From positions 45,184 to 64,533 of the forward strand of contig DEHT01000012.1 of the NCBI GenBank assembly GCA_002352045.1: a stretch of 19,350 nt of DNA. Direction: 5' to 3'. Positions within the stretch are counted from its first letter, which is position 1; every line of letters starts with the position of its first letter. The notes below the pieces were generated by a model that ran no database searches, was not told the origin of the DNA, and saw nothing but the letters and a program-made list of their open reading frames with translations. The translations under genes and the position numbers were made by a program. Below, piece by piece: positions 1-7,265 of the stretch. The stretch is from Chitinophagaceae bacterium UBA2793. Lineage in GTDB: Bacteria > Bacteroidota > Bacteroidia > Chitinophagales > Chitinophagaceae.

Positions 1-1796
1 GATTCGTCCTCCCTCACCTCTTCCGTCTGAGGAATAAAATCCCTTCCATCCTTACTATAATCGTATGCCCAACGATGAACTTCCGGAATTTCGCCGGTCC
101 AGTTTCCATGTCCCGGACGAATAGGGGTTGTCCATTCCAAAGTTGTTGCATTCCATGGATTTTTTGTGGTTACTTTTCTTCCTTTAAAAATAGAATAGAA
201 AAAGTTGAACACAAATAATAGTTGAACTGCAAAAACAATCATTGCAACCAAGCTAATAAACTCATTTAAACCGCCAAATTGTTTAAATGATTCCCAGTTA
301 CTAAAATCAAAATAACGGCGTGGCATACCAGCAAATCCCTGGTAGTGCATTGGCCAAAAGATAAGATAAGCTCCTATCAATGTTATCCAAAAATGAATAT
401 AGGCTAGCGTGTTGTTCATATAACGGCCATACATTTTAGGAAACCAGTGATAAATACCGGCAAACATTCCAAAAAACGAGGCTACACCCATTACAATATG
501 GAAGTGAGCAATTACAAAATAGGTATCGTGTAAATGAATATCTAAAGAAGAGTTGCCTAAGAAAATACCGGTTAAACCTCCGCTTATAAACATGCTTACA
601 AAGCCAATGGCAAACAGCATGCCCGGGGTAAACCGAATATTGCCTCTCCACATGGTGGTGAGCCAATTAAATACTTTAATGGCAGAAGGTACTGCAATTA
701 ATAAAGTAAGCAAAACAAATACAGCTCCTAAGAATGGATTGAGGCCTGTTACAAACATATGGTGAGCCCAAACTAAGAATGCAAGTACCGCAATAGCAAA
801 CATAGACGCCACCATGGCCATATAACCAAATATTGGTTTGCGGCTGTTGATGGCTAAAATTTCGGAACAAATACCCATGGTTGGCAATACAATAATATAT
901 ACTTCGGGATGCCCCAGGAACCAAAATAAGTGTTGGAATAAAATGGCACTTCCTCCTTCATTTGGTAAAATTTTACCCGCTACATAAATATCGCTTAGGA
1001 AGAAACTTGTACCCAGGTTGCGATCGAATAACAATAAGATAGCGCCGCTTAACAATACAGGGAAACTTAAAACCCCTAATACTGCAGTAAAGAATAAAGC
1101 CCAAATGGTTAATGGCATACGTGTCATGCTCATACCTTTGGTACGCATATTTAAAATGGTAGTGATATAGTTTAACCCACCCAATAAAGATGAAACTATA
1201 AACATTGCCATACTTACCAACCATAAATCCATACCTATTTTACTGCCTTCCGAAGCCTCGCCCAATGCACTTAATGGAGGATAAATAGTCCAACCGCCGC
1301 TTGCAGGACCTGTTTGAACAAACAGTGAGCTCATCATTATTACCGAAGCTAAAAAGAAGAACCAGTAGCTAAGGCAGTTTAATAATGGCGAAGCCATATC
1401 TCTGGCTCCTATTTGCAATGGAATTAAAAAGTTGGCAAACGTACCACTAAGGCCGGCTGTTAGAACAAAGAACACAAGGATGGTTCCATGCATGGTTACT
1501 AGTGCATAATAAAACTCGGGATGTAGTTTTCCGCCTTCGGCCCAGTGGCCCAGTAAATCTTCCAAAAAAGGAAAACTTTGATCGGGGTAGCCAATTTGTA
1601 ACCGGAATATTACCGAAAACAAGCCACCAATAATTGCCCAAATAATACCGGTAATAAGAAACTGTTTAGCGATCATTTTATGATCCATACTAAACACATA
1701 TTTACTTATAAAAGTTTCGTGGTGGTGGTGATGTCCATGGTCGGCATCATGTGCTCCATGTAATGCTTCACCATGTAATGTAGCTGCGCTGCTCAT
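1..1796 (-). CDS. ctaD: Cytochrome c oxidase subunit I, aa3/A1 type (3' end beyond window)
   Basis: Catalytic subunit of the haem-copper oxidase, which reduces O2 to water and pumps protons across the inner membrane. 598 codons are visible from the ATG at 1796 and no stop is reached at the left edge; family length suggests only a short tail is missing. Ligands visible: H103 (haem a), H296 and Y300 (CuB and the cross-linked Tyr in GHPEVY), H345-H346 (CuB), H431 (haem a3) and H433 (haem a). Proton-path residues D133 (GARDM), E298 and K374 are present, so it is A1 type. About twelve membrane helices follow a His-rich N-terminus (nine His within residues 8-26). It lies 30 nt after ctaC at the visible end of the act-cta operon. 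Subunits III and IV are not in the window and probably lie further left (inference). Confidence 0.97.
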   Translation of the reverse strand, partial: MSSAATLHGEALHGAHDADHGHHHHHETFISKYVFSMDHKMIAKQFLITGIIWAIIGGLFSVIFRLQIGYPDQSFPFLEDLLGHWAEGGKLHPEFYYALVTMHGTILVFFVLTAGLSGTFANFLIPLQIGARDMASPLLNCLSYWFFFLASVIMMSSLFVQTGPASGGWTIYPPLSALGEASEGSKIGMDLWLVSMAMFIVSSLLGGLNYITTILNMRTKGMSMTRMPLTIWALFFTAVLGVLSFPVLLSGAILLLFDRNLGTSFFLSDIYVAGKILPNEGGSAILFQHLFWFLGHPEVYIIVLPTMGICSEILAINSRKPIFGYMAMVASMFAIAVLAFLVWAHHMFVTGLNPFLGAVFVLLTLLIAVPSAIKVFNWLTTMWRGNIRFTPGMLFAIGFVSMFISGGLTGIFLGNSSLDIHLHDTYFVIAHFHIVMGVASFFGMFAGIYHWFPKMYGRYMNNTLAYIHFWITLIGAYLIFWPMHYQGFAGMPRRYFDFSNWESFKQFGGLNEFISLVAMIVFAVQLLFVFNFFYSIFKGRKVTTKNPWNATTLEWTTPIRPGHGNWTGEIPEVHRWAYDYSKDGRDFIPQTEEVREDE

Positions 1797-1826
1797 AATC
1801 TTGTGTATTTTTCGAACCCTGTTTAA

Positions 1827-2879
1827 TTATTTTTTTAAATCAACAGATGCTGTTTGAACTTTAGTTGTATCTGCTGTAGCTGGTTTTGGTGCTTTATCCG
1901 GAAAAACCCTAAAATATTCTGGTGTTTGGCTTGCTAACCATTTTTTATAATCTGCTTCTGATTCTACCACTATTACGCCCCTCATACTAAAATGGCCTTT
2001 ACCGCACATTTGGTCGCAACTGATTTCATAAGTAAAATTAGGATTGCCTGTTTTTTCTTTCATTTCGGCAGTTGTAAACTGTGGAGTAAACCACATTGTG
2101 GTAGGTATGCCTGGTACTGCATCCATCTTCATACGGAAATGAGCAAGACCTACGTTGTGAATTACATCCTGTGCATGAATTACCAATTTAACAGGTCTGC
2201 CAACGGGTAGGTGCATTTCTGTAGTTCTTAAATCGTCCCAACTTTTATCGTCGCCTACAAAATCAACACCAAGGTCGTTGCCCGAGGGGATGTTGGATAA
2301 CTTATAATTCTTTTTTCCCAAAATACCGTCTTTACCAGGGTAGCGAATTTCCCAACCAAACTGATGACCGGTTATTTCTACTGTGTGATAACCTTGCGGA
2401 GGATCGCCGGTGATTTTAAACCAAAATTTTAATCCAAAAACCACTAAAACGGTTAAGAATATTGCCGGAACAGTAGTCCAAAGTAATTCCAACTTGTTGT
2501 TATGTGGAAAATAAAATGCTTTACGGTTGTCTTTTTCCTGGTATTTAAATGCAAACCAAAACAACAATAATTGAGTAATTACAAAAACCACCCCTGTAAT
2601 TGCAATGGTAATCATCATCATACTATCAATTTCTTCTCCTTCAACAGAAGCAGAGCCCTGGGGAAACAAGGTTTTTTTGTAATACAACTCATTGCAATAC
2701 CAGGCTCCAATAAAACCCAGCACCAAAAATGCTATCATTAAAAAAGCATTAATTCTGTTGTTTTGCTTGCGTGATTTTTCTTCACCTTTCAATACACTCA
2801 CATACTCGCTCGTTTTAGCAATCTGAAAAATGATTACAAAAACCAGGATGCCAATGGCTACAAGAAAAAATTCCTTCAT
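1827..2879 (-). CDS. ctaC: Cytochrome c oxidase subunit II (CuA subunit)
   Basis: Accepts electrons from a cytochrome c domain at the dinuclear CuA centre and passes them to haem a of subunit I. The 350 residues have hydrophobic segments at about 3-21, 43-62, 87-111 and 134-154, then a periplasmic cupredoxin domain. CuA ligands are H241 (DVIH), C288, C292, H296 and M299. The residue normally Glu between the cysteines is Gln290. The protein is longer at the N-terminus than the classical two-helix subunit II, with two additional hydrophobic segments. There is no CXXCH, so unlike caa3 enzymes it has no fused cytochrome c, and a haem domain of ActA or ActE must supply electrons (inference). It sits between actF (88-nt gap) and ctaD (30-nt gap). 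Confidence 0.96.
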   Translation of the reverse strand: MKEFFLVAIGILVFVIIFQIAKTSEYVSVLKGEEKSRKQNNRINAFLMIAFLVLGFIGAWYCNELYYKKTLFPQGSASVEGEEIDSMMMITIAITGVVFVITQLLLFWFAFKYQEKDNRKAFYFPHNNKLELLWTTVPAIFLTVLVVFGLKFWFKITGDPPQGYHTVEITGHQFGWEIRYPGKDGILGKKNYKLSNIPSGNDLGVDFVGDDKSWDDLRTTEMHLPVGRPVKLVIHAQDVIHNVGLAHFRMKMDAVPGIPTTMWFTPQFTTAEMKEKTGNPNFTYEISCDQMCGKGHFSMRGVIVVESEADYKKWLASQTPEYFRVFPDKAPKPATADTTKVQTASVDLKK

Positions 2880-2967
2880 TTTTTTATTTTTTTCTCCGCT
2901 GCTTTTATGCTACGGCAATGTGTTGATTAGTTCTAAATTCTATTTTATATTTTACTCTTTCAAAAAA

Positions 2968-4245
2968 TTAAGTATGGTGAATAATACTTTCTTTTAAGAA
3001 AGGATGATTTTTTGCAGTGGTTGGATGGCTAATAAGGTATCGGCCAATACTCCACATCATAATACCTATAAATAATGCTGCAATACCAAATTCAAAGAAA
3101 GACATTCCGGCATGATCCCTAACGGTACCCGGCATTACCATTTGATAAAAATCTAACCAATGTCCAAAAATAATTACAATAGCCATTAAGGACAGGGTAG
3201 AATAATTTCGCTTGGTTGCTTTCTTCATTAAAATTAATAGTGGCGCAACAAAGTTTAAGATTAGGTTTAAGAAGAAAATAGCTTTGTATGGGCCAGCTTT
3301 TTCAGCAGTTCCAATTCTATCTACAAAATACCTGGTTTCTTCGGGTTGGTTACTATACCAAATAAGCATGTATTGCGAAAACCAAACGTAAGTCCAAAAG
3401 ATAGAAAAGGCAAACATGAACTTTCCAATATCATGAATGTGCTCGTCGCTTACATATTCCAACTCACCCTTACCTTTCATCCACATTACGTAAAGCGCAA
3501 TTAAGGCCATACCCGATACAAAGGTACTTGCAAAAGTGTACCAGCTAAACATGGTACTGTACCAATGTGCGTCAATGCTCATTAACCAAAGCCATGGAGT
3601 AGTAGAGGCAACGGTTAATCCAAATACTACGGTAAATAATGAAGCCCAAACGGTGTTTTTCCAAATCCAGCCTTTGGTTTCTTCATAGTCCATTGCTTTA
3701 TTATCGGTTTGTAAACTAAGTGTACGCATTTTTTTGCCCAGTATCCACCAAAGGAAAATGGTAAGTGCAGAACCAATAAGGAAAAAATATGGATTTAAGA
3801 AGCCGCTTTTGTTTTTTAATATTTTATCGGCCGCAACAGCATCTTTATCTAACCAATGATAAATATCTGTACGATGCAAAGCCACTAAAGCGATAAAGAT
3901 GATGAAAGCAATAATACCCAATAAAGGTACTGCGCTAGAGATGGCTTCTGTTACTCTACGGAAAGCAATTTGCCATCCACCGTGGGCCATAGTGGTTACA
4001 CACAAAAAGAACATTGCTGCATTTACCACCAGCAGCCAATAGGTACAGTTTTGTAATAATACTGCCCAAAATCGGGTGCCTTCGCTGTGTGTGGCTCCAT
4101 GAGCTGCTTCGCCTGCTACATGATGCACCGGAGCTGTAAATGGATGATAGGCTATTATACCATATACCAGCGCCGCAAGGCCGGCAATAACAAGCCCCAT
4201 TGTCCATTTTTTATATGCAGCCGGTAATTCAAAACGATGTTCCAT
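2968..4245 (-). CDS. actF: Alternative complex III membrane subunit ActF
   Basis: Second large polytopic membrane subunit of the quinol-oxidising alternative complex III, distantly related to ActC/NrfD. 425 residues with about ten hydrophobic helices (for example about 15-34, 60-84, 104-124, 151-169, 198-215, 232-255, 274-296, 322-340, 350-368 and 383-402). The conserved-looking segment FGHWLDFYQMVMPG is at residues 360-373. The first extracytoplasmic loop is His-rich (H34, H41, H42, H49, H53). In known structures ActF packs beside ActC and is thought to be involved in proton movement. The start at 4245 gives the usual charged N-terminus (MEHRFELP). It follows actE by 58 nt and precedes ctaC. 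Confidence 0.93.
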   Translation of the reverse strand: MEHRFELPAAYKKWTMGLVIAGLAALVYGIIAYHPFTAPVHHVAGEAAHGATHSEGTRFWAVLLQNCTYWLLVVNAAMFFLCVTTMAHGGWQIAFRRVTEAISSAVPLLGIIAFIIFIALVALHRTDIYHWLDKDAVAADKILKNKSGFLNPYFFLIGSALTIFLWWILGKKMRTLSLQTDNKAMDYEETKGWIWKNTVWASLFTVVFGLTVASTTPWLWLMSIDAHWYSTMFSWYTFASTFVSGMALIALYVMWMKGKGELEYVSDEHIHDIGKFMFAFSIFWTYVWFSQYMLIWYSNQPEETRYFVDRIGTAEKAGPYKAIFFLNLILNFVAPLLILMKKATKRNYSTLSLMAIVIIFGHWLDFYQMVMPGTVRDHAGMSFFEFGIAALFIGIMMWSIGRYLISHPTTAKNHPFLKESIIHHT

Positions 4246-4303
4246 TTATAAACTATTTGTGTGTTCGAAGGCTTATGCCTATCTTATATTTTGTTAAACT
4301 CTT

Positions 4304-4957
4304 TTAGTTTTTTGTAGTGGTAGCGCTATCAACAGCCGGAGCTGCTTTTGCTGTACTGTCTGTAGCAGGTTTTACGCCACCTTGTAATGTTCTTACATAC
4401 TTAATAATTTGCCAACGTTGTTTTCTGGTTAACTGCGAGGCATAACTACCCATATTGTTTTTTCCATAGGTGATGGAATGAAACATGGTGCCATCCGCCA
4501 TTGTAACATAGGCAGGAAGTGTAAGATCAACTATACCACCAACTTTACCGCTCATTGGGCCATTGGCTTTGCCTTTTTCGCCGTGGCATACACCACAATT
4601 AATATTATACAACCTGGCCGCTTCCATCATTTCCACCGAAGACATACCAACAAATGGGTTGGCAACAGATGCACTCAATTTATATCCAACGCTATCATGT
4701 GGCAATGTGTAAGGAAACTCATCGCCTCTCTTAATTGTACCGGGCACGGGTTGTGCATTAAAATAAATTTTATCGCCCCCTTTATCCAGTACATCACCGG
4801 TAAACTTAGTAGAGTCCAGCAAATCGTATGCTTCATAGGTGCGGCTATAGGCCATATCCGGAGCATACACTCTTCCGGGGGTTCTATTATCGCCGCAACT
4901 GCTAAAAGCTATTAGTACTATTATTGCAATGGCTGAAAATTTATACATTGTCTTCAT
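4304..4957 (-). CDS. actE: Alternative complex III monohaem cytochrome c lipoprotein ActE
   Basis: Periplasm-facing monohaem cytochrome c subunit of alternative complex III, likely part of the electron path to the oxidase. 217 residues. A lipoprotein signal has a hydrophobic stretch at 8-18 and lipobox AFSSC with Cys21 as the lipidation site. The single haem motif CGVCH is at 121-125, with a probable axial Met169 (KNNMGSY), followed by a typical cytochrome c C-terminal helix (RWQIIKYVRTLQG). The C-terminal ~25 residues are rich in Ala, Thr and Ser and look flexible. It lies between actD (51-nt gap with a small hairpin) and actF. The 145-codon plus-strand reading frame opposite it is a shadow. 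Confidence 0.95.
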   Translation of the reverse strand: MKTMYKFSAIAIIVLIAFSSCGDNRTPGRVYAPDMAYSRTYEAYDLLDSTKFTGDVLDKGGDKIYFNAQPVPGTIKRGDEFPYTLPHDSVGYKLSASVANPFVGMSSVEMMEAARLYNINCGVCHGEKGKANGPMSGKVGGIVDLTLPAYVTMADGTMFHSITYGKNNMGSYASQLTRKQRWQIIKYVRTLQGGVKPATDSTAKAAPAVDSATTTKN

Positions 4958-4980
4958 TTACTAAATATCAGTTATTTAAA

Positions 4981-4995
4981 CCTGCCTTCAGCAGG
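4981..4995. repeat. Small hairpin in the actD-actE gap
   Basis: CCTGC-CTTCA-GCAGG is a perfect 5-bp GC-rich stem with a 5-nt loop, standing out in an AT-rich gap. No T-run follows on either strand, so it is not a typical terminator. It may be a processing or stability element, or one copy of a dispersed palindromic repeat. Confidence 0.5.
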
Positions 4996-5008
4996 AGATT
5001 ATCAATTA

Positions 5009-5599
5009 TTAATAGCCTTGTTCGTCTTTATACAACTTTTGTTCCTTATCGTATCTGCCAATCCACCAACCGGTTTCTGCTATCTGCACATTCACTTCCT
5101 TAGCACCTGCATTTTGTAAAAAATTTTGCACGGCTGAATCATCGGTTTTATCGGTACATTCAATAGCCATTACAAACAAATCGTCGGTTGCCCTTGGATG
5201 AAAGTGATGTTTTTTTACAAATGGGGCTAAATTACACAGGTAGCAAAAAGTAAGCACCATCCCTACGGCCGAAAATAAAACCGTTAATTCAAATGTAATG
5301 GGTATCCATGCCGGTAGGGCAAAATAAGGTTTACCGCCAATGTTAAGCGGCCAGTCTTTTGTAAAAATCCAGGTAATAAAACCCAATGCCGTACATGTAC
5401 CCGTAATTGCATAGATAAAACCGGCAGTATGCAGGCTTGTTTCTCTAAGCCCCATAGCATGATCCAATCCATGAACAGGAAAAGGGGTATATACGTCATG
5501 AATTTTGTATCCTTGCTTGCGTACATTTTTCACCGCAGGAAAAAGCACTGCTTCATCATCGAAGCTGCCTACTACAAATTTTTTTACTCCTCCAGCCAT
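5009..5599 (-). CDS. actD: Alternative complex III membrane subunit ActD (DUF3341)
   Basis: Small membrane subunit of alternative complex III. 196 residues: a soluble N-terminal alpha/beta portion (about 1-55), two membrane helices at about 57-78 and 100-124, then a soluble C-terminal tail. This is the DUF3341 layout. No cofactor motif is visible, which is normal for the family; its role is structural or in contacting ActC. The start at 5599 (MAGGVKKFVVGSF) places the usual first beta strand at the N-terminus. It follows actC by 110 nt, a gap holding several short repeats, and precedes actE by 51 nt. Confidence 0.93.
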   Translation of the reverse strand: MAGGVKKFVVGSFDDEAVLFPAVKNVRKQGYKIHDVYTPFPVHGLDHAMGLRETSLHTAGFIYAITGTCTALGFITWIFTKDWPLNIGGKPYFALPAWIPITFELTVLFSAVGMVLTFCYLCNLAPFVKKHHFHPRATDDLFVMAIECTDKTDDSAVQNFLQNAGAKEVNVQIAETGWWIGRYDKEQKLYKDEQGY

Positions 5600-5613
5600 A
5601 TTAACGATTTATG

Positions 5614-5710
5614 ATTTAGCTTTTAGCTTTTAGCCGCCAGCTCTTTTAAAATTTTAAAACTAATTTTTAATCATTGCAAATCCATCACTTTCAACTCTCC
5701 ACTTTCAACT
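5614..5710. repeat. Three short repeats in the actC-actD gap
   Basis: Three period-7 units (ATTTAGC, TTTTAGC, TTTTAGC) lie at 5614-5634. A 16-bp perfect palindrome, TTTTAAAA twice, lies at 5644-5659. The decamer ACTTTCAACT occurs at 5687-5696 and 5701-5710, the second copy touching the actC stop codon. Confidence 0.7.
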
Positions 5711-7164
5711 TAATGTGCATGAGCCACATCTTCCTGGTAAAACCTATCAGCATCTTTCTTTTCTATATCAGTCATTTTAGCTTTATAGTTTTCTCCACTT
5801 GTTTTCAAAATAGATTTAATCTCTGCCACCGCAATTACCGGGAAGTATTTTGCAAACAAGAAGAAACAGGTAAAGAACAATCCAAAAGTACCGAGGTAGA
5901 AACCAATTTCCCAAATACTTGGGCTATAATAAGTACTCCAGCTCGATGGTAAAAAGTCTCTGTAAACAGAAGTAACGATAATCACAAAACGCTCGTACCA
6001 CATACCAATATTTACAATAATACTCATGAAGAAAGTAACCCAAATGTTTCTGCGCAATTTGCGGCTCCAAAACAATTGAGGGCTTACCACATTACAAAAC
6101 ATCATTAACCAATAGCTCCATCCATAAGGAGTGAATGGGTTAGCACGGTTTTCCTGGAACACATACATTTCATAAATGTTTTGGCTATAGTATGCACCAA
6201 TAAATAACTCGGTTAAGTAAGCACAACCCACAATGCTTCCGGTTAATACAATTACCTTGTTCATGGCTTCTATATGTCCCATGGTAATATAGTCTTGCAG
6301 GTTCATTACTTTGCGAACAACTATCAACAGGGTTTGCACCATTGCAAAGCCCGAGAAGATAGCGCCTGCCACAAAGTAAGGAGGGAAGATGGTAGTATGC
6401 CAACCCGGAATTACCGAAGTGGCAAAGTCAAAAGATACAATGGTGTGTACCGAAAGTACCAATGGTGTACTCAAGCCGGCCAATACCAATGAAAGGCTTT
6501 CGTGGCGCTGCCAGTGTTTAGTACTACCGGTCCAGCCGAAGGCTGCAACACCATACATCATTTTACGGAATTTGGTTTTAGCCCTGTCTCTTACAGTAGC
6601 AAAATCGGGCAACAAACCACTATACCAAAATAATAATGAAACGGTGAAGTAAGTTGAAATCGCAAATACATCCCACAACAGTGGTGAGTTAAAGTTTACC
6701 CACAATGGACCTCTTGTATTAGGATAAGGAAGTACAAAGAATGCCATCCACACACGACCCATGTGCCAAATGGGAAACTGGCCTGCACACATCACCGCAA
6801 AAATGGTCATTGCCTCAGCAGCACGGTTTACACCCGTTCTCCATCCCTGGCGGAAAAGCAACAAGATTGCAGATATAAGCGTACCGGCATGACCAATACC
6901 AACCCACCAAACGAAGTTGGTGATATCCCAACCCCAACCAATGGTTTTATTGAGGTTCCACTGGCCTACACCATACACCACTTCACGATACACACTGTAC
7001 ACCCCAAATAAAAGCAACGCTACACTGATCCAAAAACCAATGTACCAAAGCCTGGTTGGCTTAGCTTCTATCGGGCCAATGATATCTTCTGTAATCTGGT
7101 GATAATTTTTATCGCCATCAACCAATGGTTCCCTTTGTTGCGATTCGTATTTCAGTAATGACAT
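5710..7164 (-). CDS. actC: Alternative complex III quinol-oxidising membrane subunit ActC (NrfD/PsrC family)
   Basis: Polytopic NrfD-type membrane subunit that forms the quinol site in known alternative complex III structures and feeds electrons to the Fe-S clusters of ActB. 484 residues with about ten hydrophobic helices. Conserved-looking segments include GIGHAGTLISA (89-99), RAAEAMT (114-120), PLLWDVFAISTY (161-172) and SVHTIVSFDFA (238-248). The N-terminal ~37 residues are polar and cytoplasmic; the C-terminus ends in a charged tail (HAH). The ATG at 7164 gives the typical start. It is 101 nt downstream of actB, and that gap is made largely of period-7 tracts. Confidence 0.95.
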   Translation of the reverse strand: MSLLKYESQQREPLVDGDKNYHQITEDIIGPIEAKPTRLWYIGFWISVALLLFGVYSVYREVVYGVGQWNLNKTIGWGWDITNFVWWVGIGHAGTLISAILLLFRQGWRTGVNRAAEAMTIFAVMCAGQFPIWHMGRVWMAFFVLPYPNTRGPLWVNFNSPLLWDVFAISTYFTVSLLFWYSGLLPDFATVRDRAKTKFRKMMYGVAAFGWTGSTKHWQRHESLSLVLAGLSTPLVLSVHTIVSFDFATSVIPGWHTTIFPPYFVAGAIFSGFAMVQTLLIVVRKVMNLQDYITMGHIEAMNKVIVLTGSIVGCAYLTELFIGAYYSQNIYEMYVFQENRANPFTPYGWSYWLMMFCNVVSPQLFWSRKLRRNIWVTFFMSIIVNIGMWYERFVIIVTSVYRDFLPSSWSTYYSPSIWEIGFYLGTFGLFFTCFFLFAKYFPVIAVAEIKSILKTSGENYKAKMTDIEKKDADRFYQEDVAHAH

Positions 7165-7176
7165 ATCTTAAAGTAT

Positions 7177-7252
7177 AAAGTCAAAAGTCAAAAGTCAAAA
7201 GTGGCTAAAATTGTTGCTTTTAATTTTTACTTTTTAATTTTTATTTTTTACT
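7177..7252. repeat. Two period-7 tracts in the actB-actC gap
   Basis: An AAAAGTC-type heptad occurs about 3.7 times at 7177-7202, and five T-rich heptads of the form TTTTANT (TTTTAAT, TTTTACT, TTTTAAT, TTTTATT, TTTTACT) fill 7218-7252 exactly. In the transcript one tract is U-rich and the other A-rich, so they could pair with each other. Confidence 0.75.
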
Positions 7253-7265
7253 TATCGGTTTTAAT

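Noticed and set aside
4478..4915. 145-codon plus-strand reading frame opposite actE
   Set aside because: It is antisense to a well-supported cytochrome gene, its protein has no recognisable domain, and its composition is what a shadow frame would give.
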